DNA of 64,000 bases from an uncultured Bacteroidales bacterium (lineage in GTDB: Bacteria > Bacteroidota > Bacteroidia > Bacteroidales > WCHB1-69), in the NCBI GenBank assembly GCA_946186495.1, contig CAMHNQ010000001.1:48056-112055 (forward strand). Direction: 5' to 3'. Both the position numbers and the translations under genes were made by a program. The notes under the pieces are model-generated. The model did no database searches. It was not told the origin of the DNA and saw only the letters and a list, made by a program, of their open reading frames with translations. This document shows positions 27,995 through 36,333 of the stretch, piece by piece (within the stretch, counting starts at the first letter, position 1; each line of letters starts with the position of its first letter).

Positions 27995-28903
27995 CTAATT
28001 CGTTGCCGTCGCAGGAGGCAGTCGCAGAGGGAGGGCTTTGGGCATGATGCGGACCTCGAAACGGGTACCCGCGAGGATTTCCCCGTCAAGGCAGATGTTG
28101 GTAAGGTCTTTGGCGGTGATTTCCACCTCCCTGGCCTGCCTGTAAATGGCGATGTGTCTGCCCAACTTGCTGCCGACGAGTTCACCCCGACTGTAAACGG
28201 GCATCATGAGCAGGAAGTGCAGCAGGCTGATGGCCCGGATGTAGCATACTTCAATGAGGCCGTCGTCGGTTTTGGCGTTAGGAGAGCAGATGAACTGGCC
28301 GCCCACCTTCCGCCCGTTGCCCAAGGTGCAGAGCAGCATCAGCCCCCGGCCGATGCGTTCGCCGTCCACCTTGACATTGATCCGGTTGAACCTGCCGGTC
28401 AACAATGCTTTGACAATGCCTCGCCTGTACGCTTTTTCAGGATCCATTCCTTTGGATATGAGATCGTTGGCCCGTTCCGCCACCTTGGAGTCGAAACCGA
28501 AGTTGCAGACGTTGACGAAGTAGCTGTCGTTGACCCTGACAATATCTATCGGACGGACGGTCCCCGCCAGCATGGCACTCACACTGCGGAAGTCGTGGCC
28601 GGGAAAGCATTCCAGCAGGTCGCCAGTGCTGCCGCCGAAGAAGAGGATAGCCATCTCCTTTCCCGAGAACCCCACGATGCCAGAAGCCACCTCGTTGACC
28701 ATGCCGCTGCCGCCGCAAGCCACAAAGCAGACCCTCTCGTCGGGGTGAAGGTCGCAATAGACGCGCACAAACCGGGTGGCGTCGCCTTCACCCTTGGTGG
28801 TATAGAGTTCATGGGGGTGCGGGATCCGCGCAATCTGCTCGAACAGCTCCTGGTACTGCAGCTCCTTGTCGGCCCGTCCGTTGACGATATAGATGTATTT
28901 CAT
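27995..28903 (-). CDS. Diacylglycerol-kinase-family protein with altered GGDGT motif
   Basis: 302 residues with the overall layout of DagK/LCB5-type lipid kinases: N-terminal KYIYIVNGRA, an ATP-site region at 58-75, and the C-terminal beta-domain (GNGRKVGGQFICSPNAKTDDGLIEV). The nucleotide-binding motif, normally GGDGT, reads GGSGM at residues 64-68, so the Asp and Thr that contact ATP are missing. The surrounding NEVASGI is preserved. The protein may bind nucleotide poorly, use another substrate, or be a regulator. Context: it lies between a STAS protein and the alarmone synthetase. Its start is preceded by three heptamer repeats. Confidence 0.8.
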   Translation of the reverse strand: MKYIYIVNGRADKELQYQELFEQIARIPHPHELYTTKGEGDATRFVRVYCDLHPDERVCFVACGGSGMVNEVASGIVGFSGKEMAILFFGGSTGDLLECFPGHDFRSVSAMLAGTVRPIDIVRVNDSYFVNVCNFGFDSKVAERANDLISKGMDPEKAYRRGIVKALLTGRFNRINVKVDGERIGRGLMLLCTLGNGRKVGGQFICSPNAKTDDGLIEVCYIRAISLLHFLLMMPVYSRGELVGSKLGRHIAIYRQAREVEITAKDLTNICLDGEILAGTRFEVRIMPKALPLRLPPATATN

Positions 28904-28910
28904 TCCTGGA

Positions 28911-28931
28911 GTATGGGGTTATGGGTTATGG
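28911..28931 (-). repeat. Three tandem heptamers before the DAGK-like gene
   Basis: Plus strand GTATGGG, GTTATGG, GTTATGG, beginning eight bases from the start codon. Related to the GGTTATG/GGTTATT units at 27898-27925. Confidence 0.65.
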
Positions 28932-28965
28932 AACAGCCCTCTCAGACGTCACAATTCGCTGTTCA

Positions 28966-29268
28966 CTACATAATCGTGATGATGTTCGAGAAGCCTGTGA
29001 TGTCGAAGACCTCCTTCACCTGGGGGTTCATGTTACGAAGCACCATCTTGCCTTTGCGGGCGTTGACGCTTTTCTGCAGCATGAGGAAGATGCGGAGCCC
29101 TTGCGAAGAGGTGTAAGACATGTCTGTACAGTCAATTTCGATGTCTGGGTTTTCGCCTTCCATCAGCGGCTCCATGTCCTGCTGGAATTGGTCGGCATTG
29201 GTGGTGTCAACCCTGCCGTTCAGCACCACGATGGTTTTATTGTCTTGTTTTTCTATTTTTATGTCCAT
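28966..29268 (-). CDS. STAS-domain anti-sigma-factor-antagonist-like protein
   Basis: 100 residues from ATG 29268. A single STAS fold: VVVLNGRVDTTNADQFQQD, then the conserved DCTDMSYTSSQGLRIFLML, where the serines at 54-55 are the usual phosphorylation region of RsbV/SpoIIAA. It would bind the RsbW-like kinase when dephosphorylated. The adjacent RsbW-like ATPase (52 bases upstream) and SpoIIE phosphatase complete a partner-switching set. No sigma factor or other effector is encoded nearby, so what is released or sequestered is not known. Confidence 0.85.
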   Translation of the reverse strand: MDIKIEKQDNKTIVVLNGRVDTTNADQFQQDMEPLMEGENPDIEIDCTDMSYTSSQGLRIFLMLQKSVNARKGKMVLRNMNPQVKEVFDITGFSNIITIM

Positions 29269-29320
29269 TTGTTTAGAGGCTTGATTGCATTCCGTTCCGT
29301 TCACTGTTTACTACACACGA

Positions 29321-29725
29321 CTAACCTACTTTTTTCGTCATGATGAGCACATTGTTGCCTTCTTCGTAGCAGTATTTGATGTCGTCCATCATTTTTTTGC
29401 AGATGAAGATGCCGAGGCCGCCGATATTGCGATCTTCGGCGGAGAGGGTCACGTCCGGCTCGTCCCGCTCTAACGGGTTGAATGGCACGCCGGCGTCGCG
29501 GAGCTCAATTGTCAGCACCAAGGTGTCCTGGTCGAACCGGATTTCCGCCTCCAACCAGCCGATGCCGCCGTCGTAGGCATAGCGCACCACATTTTCGACC
29601 GCCTCCTCGATGGAGAGTCGGAGCTTGAACCGCAGCGCTTCATCGTCCGGAATGTCTGGCGATGACATGAGGTATTCGATGATTTCACTGCTCTTGTCTT
29701 TGATAGGGTTGAATCTTTTTTTCAT
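29321..29725 (-). CDS. RsbW-like serine kinase / ATP-binding protein
   Basis: 134 residues of the GHKL fold. The N box EEAVENVVRYAYDG lies at 40-53, the G1 segment LRDAGVPFNPL at about 77-87, and the G2 segment GGLGIFICKKMMDD at about 107-120. These are the ATP-binding motifs of anti-sigma kinases such as RsbW and SpoIIAB. It likely phosphorylates the neighbouring STAS protein. A conserved Asp in LRDAG and Asn45 chelate Mg-ATP. Gene order phosphatase-kinase-STAS is the standard partner-switch arrangement. Confidence 0.88.
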   Translation of the reverse strand: MKKRFNPIKDKSSEIIEYLMSSPDIPDDEALRFKLRLSIEEAVENVVRYAYDGGIGWLEAEIRFDQDTLVLTIELRDAGVPFNPLERDEPDVTLSAEDRNIGGLGIFICKKMMDDIKYCYEEGNNVLIMTKKVG

Positions 29726-29809
29726 AACCTAATATGTTTATTATTATACATTATCTAATTTATTATATGATCCGTTAGCCAGCGTTAAGGGTTAACGAGG
29801 CTCAATTCT

Positions 29810-31696
29810 CTAAATGCGTATGCACATGATGGTGATGTCGTCGTTTTGCGGGTTGCCGTCGGCGAAGTCGCTCACGGACTGGTAGATGTACTCCACTGCG
29901 GCCTTGTCGTCCATTTCCGGGGCGAGTTGGCTCACGGTTTCCAGCAGGCGGTCGTCGCCGTAGAGTTCCTTGTCGGCGTTCTCGGCTTCGGTGACCCCGT
30001 CGGTGTAGGCGACGATGCGCGTGCCGGGTTCCAGGTCAATGCTTTCTGGCACGTAGGGGAAGTCGTCGAACAAGCCGACGGTGAGGTTGGCCTTGGCCTT
30101 GAGGAAATAGGGCTTGCCTGCGGGCGGAAGGATGACCAAGGAATTGTGACCGGCGTTGCAGAAGTCCATGCGGCGGGTCTTCAGGTTGATGCGGCCGGTG
30201 AAAAGCGTGACAAACATGTTGTTGCTGTTGGTGATGGTGACGATGTGGTTGATGCGGCTGACCAACTTGTCAAGCGGCTCACCAAAGGACTGTTTGGAGT
30301 TGCTCACGACCCGGATGGCGGTGCAGGTGACGGCCATCGTCAAGGCGGCGGGGACTCCCTTTCCGGAGACATCACCGATGGAGAAGGATAGTTGGTCGCC
30401 GTCCTGCATGAATGCATAAAGGTCGCCGCCCACTTCCCTGGCCGGGGTCAGCATCGCGTGGAGGTTCGGCGGGAATTCGGTGGAAAGCATCCCTTTCTGG
30501 ATATTGCGCGCAACATCCAATTCAGACTCCATCCGCGCCTTGTCGTTTCGGGTTGTCTTCAGTTGCCCGATATAGTCGTTGAGGGAGTCTTGCATGTAGA
30601 GGAAACTGTCGTGCAGGCGGAGCATCTCGTCGTGGCTGGTGATTTCGGGCAACTTCGCGTTGAAGTTGCCTCTCGCCATGTTCTGGGCAGAAACGGCAAG
30701 CTCGGTCACCGGGCGCGTCATGCGGCGGATCTCGCGGCGGCAAGTGAAGAACAGGATGAACAGCCCGATGATTCCGACAATCATCAGGCTCACGTGCGAC
30801 CGGCTGCTCTGGCGGAGCACATCGCGATAGGGACACAGGATGCTGATCATCCATCCGTTGTGCAAGGGAGCGTAGGCCATGATGGAGGTTTCACCGCCTT
30901 TGCCTACGCGGCGGCGGAGGCTGTCCTTGTTCTCCCTCAAATCCGAAACCATGTTGTCGTACTCCTTGTCTTCCTCCAGGGCGCGGACGAACCGCTTGAC
31001 CAGATCAGAGTCGGACTCCTTGATGCCAAGGACGTGTTCCTCGTCGAAGAAGAGAGTGGTTATCGCATTCTCGTAGGGGCGGAGGTTCTCCACCTTGTCC
31101 TGCATCCAGCCGATGGGCAAATCGGTGGCGACAATGGCATATACGTTCAGGGCGGAGTCTACCAACGGGTAGCAGTAGGTGGTGATGACGACGGACGGGT
31201 TGTAGGGGGCCGGGATGGGGGGCGTCCAGCTGCCGTCCTTGTTCGCGACCGGTTTCTCGGCCCAGCGCTTGACGATCTGATGCAGCTGCTGCGAATTGGG
31301 GACGAACTTTTGTGCAGTGCCCTCACCCATGTAGCTGAACTCGCTTTTTCGGCTCGTGTCGCAGCTCCCGTCGGGATGCACGAAGATGATGGCGCAGCCG
31401 ACAATCAGGTCGCTCAGCTCCACAGTACGGGATGCAATCATCTGCAGCATCTCGGGGTTGTCGATCACTGGGGTCATGTAGGCACCCACCATCTTGGTGG
31501 AAATCTCCACCTCAGTCAACGGCTTTTCAATTTCGTTGACGGTGCCGTGCAGAATGTACCGGGTCGAACGCACGGCCTCCTCGGTGATGGTCAAATGGGA
31601 TACAATCGCGACAACAATGAACGAAATCAAAAATATGACGGACACGATCCCGATGATCCTCCAGCTCAGCCTGCTTGAAAATGACCTGTATTCCAC
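29810..31696 (-). CDS. Membrane-bound SpoIIE-type PP2C phosphatase with periplasmic sensor
   Basis: 628 residues from GTG 31696, 10 bases after the previous gene's stop and with a GGAG nearby. One TM helix lies at about 13-33. A large extracytoplasmic sensor follows, probably dCache-like (IVGCAIIFVHPDGSCD, GWMQDKVENLRPYEN). TM2 is at about 310-328 and a HAMP segment (TRPVTELAVSAQNMARG) precedes a coiled coil. The PP2C domain begins at DVARNIQKGML, with metal ligands in GGDLYAFM, IGDVSGKGVPAAL, YTDGVTEAEN and NDDITIMCIRI. It would dephosphorylate the STAS partner in response to an external signal. The frame continues upstream as a shadow of the preceding gene. Confidence 0.88.
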   Translation of the reverse strand: MEYRSFSSRLSWRIIGIVSVIFLISFIVVAIVSHLTITEEAVRSTRYILHGTVNEIEKPLTEVEISTKMVGAYMTPVIDNPEMLQMIASRTVELSDLIVGCAIIFVHPDGSCDTSRKSEFSYMGEGTAQKFVPNSQQLHQIVKRWAEKPVANKDGSWTPPIPAPYNPSVVITTYCYPLVDSALNVYAIVATDLPIGWMQDKVENLRPYENAITTLFFDEEHVLGIKESDSDLVKRFVRALEEDKEYDNMVSDLRENKDSLRRRVGKGGETSIMAYAPLHNGWMISILCPYRDVLRQSSRSHVSLMIVGIIGLFILFFTCRREIRRMTRPVTELAVSAQNMARGNFNAKLPEITSHDEMLRLHDSFLYMQDSLNDYIGQLKTTRNDKARMESELDVARNIQKGMLSTEFPPNLHAMLTPAREVGGDLYAFMQDGDQLSFSIGDVSGKGVPAALTMAVTCTAIRVVSNSKQSFGEPLDKLVSRINHIVTITNSNNMFVTLFTGRINLKTRRMDFCNAGHNSLVILPPAGKPYFLKAKANLTVGLFDDFPYVPESIDLEPGTRIVAYTDGVTEAENADKELYGDDRLLETVSQLAPEMDDKAAVEYIYQSVSDFADGNPQNDDITIMCIRI

Positions 31697-31706
31697 GGTT
31701 CTCCGT

Positions 31707-32336
31707 CTATTTGTGTGCCAACATGAAACGGACGTTGTCGCTGAGGAACGACACCACTTTGTCTGGGGCCATGCCCGTGACATTGAACACGTGGTCGTAG
31801 TTGCGGGCGTCATAGCGGGAAATGCCGGCCACGGTATTGACGAACGTGTTCCGGGACTCGTCAACGCTGTCCACAACGGCGGCGGCGTCCTCCAGACTGA
31901 GATTCTGCTTGCGCGCGATACGTGCGATGCGTGAATCGCGGCTGGCTCGTATGAAAAGGTGGATGGCGTTGGGATAGTCATGGAAAATGTGGAAACCGGC
32001 TCGCCCGACGATGATGCAGCTTTCCTTTTCCGCCAGTTCGCGGAGCAACGCCGCCTCTGCATAATAGATTCTCTTCGGGGTAACCTCCACTCTCGAGCCT
32101 ACCTCGTATCCCACAGCGCCGAACTGCTTGTAGAAGCTGCAGAATTCACCCCACCAGTTGCTTTTTTTCGCTTTCACGCGCTCGATATTCTCCATAGACA
32201 TGTCAAATTGCTCGGCAATGCATTCCAGCATGGCGCGTCCATATACTTTGAATCCTAATTGTTTACCCAACAGCCGGGCTATTTCTCCGCCACCGCTGCC
32301 ACATTCACGATTGATGGTAATGATGATGCTGTCCAT
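31707..32336 (-). CDS. Cytidylate-kinase-like family protein
   Basis: 209 residues. The N-terminus has the P-loop region ITINRECGSGGGEIARLL, then the core of a nucleoside-monophosphate-kinase-like fold with CIIVGRAGFHIFHDYPNAIHLFI and an Arg-rich lid (SRDSRIARIARKQNLS). This group (AAA_33/Cytidylate_kin2) is widespread but of unknown substrate. It is distinct from housekeeping Cmk in length and lid. It is the first gene of the leftward run, 10 bases before the SpoIIE phosphatase, and carries the only good -7 element of that run (32365-32372). Confidence 0.8.
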   Translation of the reverse strand: MDSIIITINRECGSGGGEIARLLGKQLGFKVYGRAMLECIAEQFDMSMENIERVKAKKSNWWGEFCSFYKQFGAVGYEVGSRVEVTPKRIYYAEAALLRELAEKESCIIVGRAGFHIFHDYPNAIHLFIRASRDSRIARIARKQNLSLEDAAAVVDSVDESRNTFVNTVAGISRYDARNYDHVFNVTGMAPDKVVSFLSDNVRFMLAHK

Positions 32337-32364
32337 ATATTCGTTTTAACATTTGACAATGCTG

Positions 32365-32372
32365 CAAAAATA
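32365..32372 (-). promoter_or_regulatory. -7 element at the head of the 11-gene leftward run
   Basis: Minus strand TATTTTTG, matching TAnnTTTG, 29 bases before the first ATG. The bases from 32373 to 32596 are AT-rich with no supported gene. Confidence 0.6.
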
Positions 32373-32596
32373 GATTTTTTTCTGACATGTTAATCTATAT
32401 AAAAGCAAACTTTTATTGCCGATAAGAAAAATTCACCTCTTAATCTATTGTCTATTAATCATTTGCAATGTTTCTCAAAAAAAAAGACAAAAGACACACG
32501 GCGAGAAATTTTTGTGTTTTACGGATTGACTCCGTGAGGGCCGCACCCCGTCATGGTTCGCCGCGTGGTGGCGGCAAGCATTCATTGTGTGTGCAC

Positions 32597-33166
32597 TCAT
32601 TTATGCTTGTTTCGCTCAAGTAATTCATTGAACACGAGTTCGTCGTCGAGCCATGCCTTGACACTGTCGCCGGCAACGGCCAGTTTGACATCATACCATC
32701 TCCCGGTCTCCACATTCCCGGGTTGTATGGCCGTCTGTGTTTTGCTGTCACCGCAGATTTGTTCGATGGCGTGCTGTGTGTTTCCGTCTGTGCCGAAGGC
32801 CAGCTGACAGTAGTGTTTGGGATCCACATAGTTGAAGACGATGATGAAGCCATCCGGGCCGCCGTCCTTGCGGGCGGTGCACCAGACGGTGTAGTGGTCG
32901 GCCTCGATGACATAGTTGCAGATGGCCAATGGGGCATCCTCACATGCTGTGTGCTGCAGGTTGCCGTCGTTTACCTCCCATGCGCCGCGGACTATTTCGG
33001 GCTTGCCCGTCTTGGGCAGCGGTTCGCAGTGGGTGTAGCTGACCTGCGTGCGACAAGCGGAGTAGCCCACGCGGTTCTGGGTTGGCGTGACAGGCACCTG
33101 TGTACAGGCAGCCAACAGCAAAGTCAGGAGTGCAACGAGAAATGAGGTTCTGGCTTTCTTTTTCAT
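32597..33166 (-). CDS. Lipoprotein with concanavalin/LamG-like domain
   Basis: 189 residues. A lipoprotein signal (MKKKARTSFLVALLTLLLAAC) with lipobox LLAAC leads. The rest resembles the jelly-roll module found inside Bacteroidota alpha-L-arabinofuranosidases and DUF1080 proteins: GAWEVNDGNLQHT, YTVWCTARKDGGPDGFIIVF, GRWYDVKLAVAGDSVKAWLDD. It is likely a surface or periplasmic carbohydrate-binding module without a catalytic domain; no catalytic residues are seen. Its own -7 element lies at 33287-33294. The 3' end shows no terminator hairpin. Confidence 0.7.
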   Translation of the reverse strand: MKKKARTSFLVALLTLLLAACTQVPVTPTQNRVGYSACRTQVSYTHCEPLPKTGKPEIVRGAWEVNDGNLQHTACEDAPLAICNYVIEADHYTVWCTARKDGGPDGFIIVFNYVDPKHYCQLAFGTDGNTQHAIEQICGDSKTQTAIQPGNVETGRWYDVKLAVAGDSVKAWLDDELVFNELLERNKHK

Positions 33167-33286
33167 TTCTTCTGTGTTTTATACCTTTGAGTGTTTAAGC
33201 GACGATGAAGGTGTTCATAATGCTCGTTCATTTAGCAATTTAACTTCAAAAATGCTTGCTGATAACGTCCATAAATTTCATCTGTG

Positions 33287-33294
33287 CAAAAATA
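33287..33294 (-). promoter_or_regulatory. -7 element for the LamG-like lipoprotein
   Basis: Minus strand TATTTTTG, matching TAnnTTTG, about 120 bases before the ATG. Divergent from a rightward element at 33346-33353. Confidence 0.5.
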
Positions 33295-33345
33295 GGAAAA
33301 ATGGCAATCAATTTAGGGCGGGGATGTTTTTTTGAATAAATTTTG

Positions 33346-33353
33346 TACATTTG
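33346..33353 (+). promoter_or_regulatory. -7 element for the phosphotransferase gene
   Basis: TACATTTG matches TAnnTTTG, 22 bases before the ATG at 33376. Confidence 0.55.
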
Positions 33354-33375
33354 CCCCGAAATATAATATAATTTT

Positions 33376-34209
33376 ATGGAAGCGACGAAAATCTCTCTTG
33401 ACGACTATGTGCTTGCCGGCGGTGGTGCCAACGGCGAGAGCTACAACCATAAAACCGACCCGTCAGTGGTGCTCAAACTCTATTTCCCTGGAAAAATCCA
33501 GCAGCCACTGGATGAGTTGCTTTTGGCGCGGAAGGTTTACGAAATCGGCGTCCCGACACCGGAGCCAGGTGAGTATGTGGTGACGGAAGACGGGCGCTAC
33601 GGCATCCTGTTTCACCGCATCAGGGGCAAGAAGTCCTACTCCCGGGCAACGGGCGACAACCCCGCGTTAGTGGGGAAATACGCTGCCGAGTTCGCGGGAA
33701 TGTGCCGCCGTTTGCACTCCACCCGCCTCGACACCACGCAGTTCGAGAATGTCAAGAACCGCTATTACCGGCTTCTGCGGGAAAACCCCTTCTTCACGGC
33801 GGAGGAAAAGGAAAAGTTGCACCGCTTCATTGAAGAAGTGCCCGACGAGGACACCGCCATCCACGGAGACCTCCAGTTCTCGAACGCCATCTTTGTGGGC
33901 GACGAGCGCTATTTCATCGACCTTGGCGACTTCTGCTACGGGAACCACCTCTTCGACGTCGGAATGGTCTATCTTTGCTGCAAACTTAACGGGGAGGCCT
34001 TCATCCAGGAGACCTTCCACATGGACAAGCCTACAGCCATCCGCTTCTGGGAGGCTTTTGCCCCTGCTTACTTCGGTAACAATCGTTCCCTGCTTGACAT
34101 AGAGACTGAAATCATGCCATACGCCGGGCTGAAGACGTTGATAATAGAGCGCGACTCAGGCTGCCCGAAGCCGGAATTCCGAGCCGCCCTTAGCCAAGTG
34201 ATAGGGTAG
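33376..34209 (+). CDS. Aminoglycoside-phosphotransferase-fold kinase (TIGR02172-like)
   Basis: 277 residues with a protein-kinase-like fold: glycine-rich AGGGANGESYNH, lysine in SVVLKLYF, catalytic loop AIHGDLQFSNAIF and metal-binding FIDLGDFCYG. These match the APH/choline-kinase superfamily and specifically the TIGR02172 group common in anaerobic gut and rumen bacteria. The acceptor is unknown and drug resistance should not be assumed. The gene is alone in its transcription unit, with a -7 element 22 bases upstream. Confidence 0.78.
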   Translation: MEATKISLDDYVLAGGGANGESYNHKTDPSVVLKLYFPGKIQQPLDELLLARKVYEIGVPTPEPGEYVVTEDGRYGILFHRIRGKKSYSRATGDNPALVGKYAAEFAGMCRRLHSTRLDTTQFENVKNRYYRLLRENPFFTAEEKEKLHRFIEEVPDEDTAIHGDLQFSNAIFVGDERYFIDLGDFCYGNHLFDVGMVYLCCKLNGEAFIQETFHMDKPTAIRFWEAFAPAYFGNNRSLLDIETEIMPYAGLKTLIIERDSGCPKPEFRAALSQVIG

Positions 34210-34262
34210 GAAGCACCCTGGAGAAATCCTCGTTGACGGAAGAAAAACACGAGAGTGTTGTT

Positions 34263-34288
34263 GCAAAAATAAATTTTTGTATTTTTGC
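34263..34288. promoter_or_regulatory. Palindromic pair of opposed -7 elements before the CoA-transferase gene
   Basis: GCAAAAATA (34263-34271) and TATTTTTGC (34280-34288) are perfect inverted copies separated by 8 bases. The right half is a good -7 element (TATTTTTG) for the gene at 34389. The left half is the same element facing the 3' end of the phosphotransferase gene. Confidence 0.5.
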
Positions 34289-34300
34289 GGTTTGATTTGC

Positions 34301-34356
34301 AAGGGATGCAAGCCCGGCATTTGTCAACCTGGGCGGGTGCGGCAAGTCCCGGACTG
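34301..34356 (+). repeat. GC-rich dispersed palindromic repeat, copy 2
   Basis: Contains TGCAAGCCCGG, TTGTCAACC and a closing AGTCCCGGA-type arm. Aligns with 10847-10901 (minus) and, more weakly, 38891-38940. It forms the transcribed leader of the CoA-transferase gene. Confidence 0.45.
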
Positions 34357-34388
34357 GATTAGAAAATACAAACGAAAAAACAGACAAT

Positions 34389-35051
34389 ATGGACAAAAAT
34401 CAAATGAGAGAAATCATCGCCAAGAGAGTCGCCAAGGAACTCCATGACGGCGATGTGGTGAATTTGGGAATCGGTCTGCCGACTATGGTTCCGAACTATC
34501 TTCCTAAAAACGTGAACGTTATCCTGCAATCCGAAAACGGTCTGCTGGGTATGGGTCCCACGCCCGCAGAGGGCCAGGAGGACGAGAACTTAGTGAACTC
34601 CGGCGGTGGCTACATCACCGCACAGCCTGGCGCCGTCTCCTTTAGCTCCGCCGACTCCTTCAGCATCATCCGCGGCGGCCACGTCGACGTGACGGTCCTC
34701 GGGGCCATGCAGGTGGACGAGGAAGGCGACCTCGCCAACTGGATGATCCCCGGCAAGCTGACCCCCGGCATGGGCGGCGCCATGGACCTCCTCGTGGGCG
34801 CCCGCAAGGTGATTCTCGCCATGGAGCATACCCAGAAAGGCAATCCCAAGATTCTCCACAAATGCACCCTCCCGCTGACGGCCAAGGGCCAGGTCAACCT
34901 GATCGTCACCGAGATGGGCGTGATGGAAGTCACCGACAAAGGCATCGTGCTCAAGGAAATCAACCCGGAGTTCACCGTCGAGGATGTGCAGGCCGCCACA
35001 GAAGCAACGCTCATCATCTCCCCGGACTTGAAAAAGATGGAGATTGAATAG
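34389..35051 (+). CDS. CoA-transferase subunit B (AtoA/ScoB type), without a neighbouring subunit A
   Basis: 220 residues, full length for the beta subunit of 3-oxoacid/acetate/butyryl CoA-transferases. The catalytic Glu49 lies in SENGLLGMGP. The rest follows the family closely (GDVVNLGIGLP, GGGYITAQPGAVSF, GGHVDVTVLGAMQVDEEGDL, NWMIPGKLTPGMGGAMDL). These enzymes normally need an alpha subunit encoded just upstream, but the upstream gene is a phosphotransferase. The alpha subunit must be elsewhere or absent. Downstream are acyl-CoA dehydrogenase and EtfBA, suggesting fermentation to butyrate or use of amino-acid-derived acyl-CoA. Confidence 0.88.
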   Translation: MDKNQMREIIAKRVAKELHDGDVVNLGIGLPTMVPNYLPKNVNVILQSENGLLGMGPTPAEGQEDENLVNSGGGYITAQPGAVSFSSADSFSIIRGGHVDVTVLGAMQVDEEGDLANWMIPGKLTPGMGGAMDLLVGARKVILAMEHTQKGNPKILHKCTLPLTAKGQVNLIVTEMGVMEVTDKGIVLKEINPEFTVEDVQAATEATLIISPDLKKMEIE

Positions 35052-35072
35052 TTAGCAGTTAATCCTTGAGCA

Positions 35073-35136
35073 GTCCCGGAGGGACAAAACGCACGAAGTG
35101 CAGGAAACCCCATACAAGCGAAGCGCAGTGCGGGGT
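35073..35136 (+). repeat. Chain of three GC-rich hairpins with purine triloops
   Basis: GTCCC-GGA-GGGAC (35073-35085), GCAC-GAA-GTGC (35091-35101) and ACCCC...GGGGT (35107-35136) enclosing GCG-AAG-CGC. It lies between the CoA-transferase and acyl-CoA dehydrogenase genes. An in-frame upstream reading through it is not used as coding. Confidence 0.7.
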
Positions 35137-35173
35137 AGAACAGAACGAATTAATAACAAAAACTAACGATAAA

Positions 35174-36313
<1,140 letters not shown>

Positions 36314-36333
36314 CCAAGAATATATTGAACGTC

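Noticed and set aside
31697..32062. Upstream extension of the SpoIIE phosphatase frame
   Set aside because: It is a shadow of the cytidylate-kinase-like gene. The GTG at 31696 starts a normal membrane anchor.
33376..34209. Aminoglycoside resistance gene
   Set aside because: It has the fold but matches the TIGR02172 group rather than known drug phosphotransferases; there is no mobile-element context.
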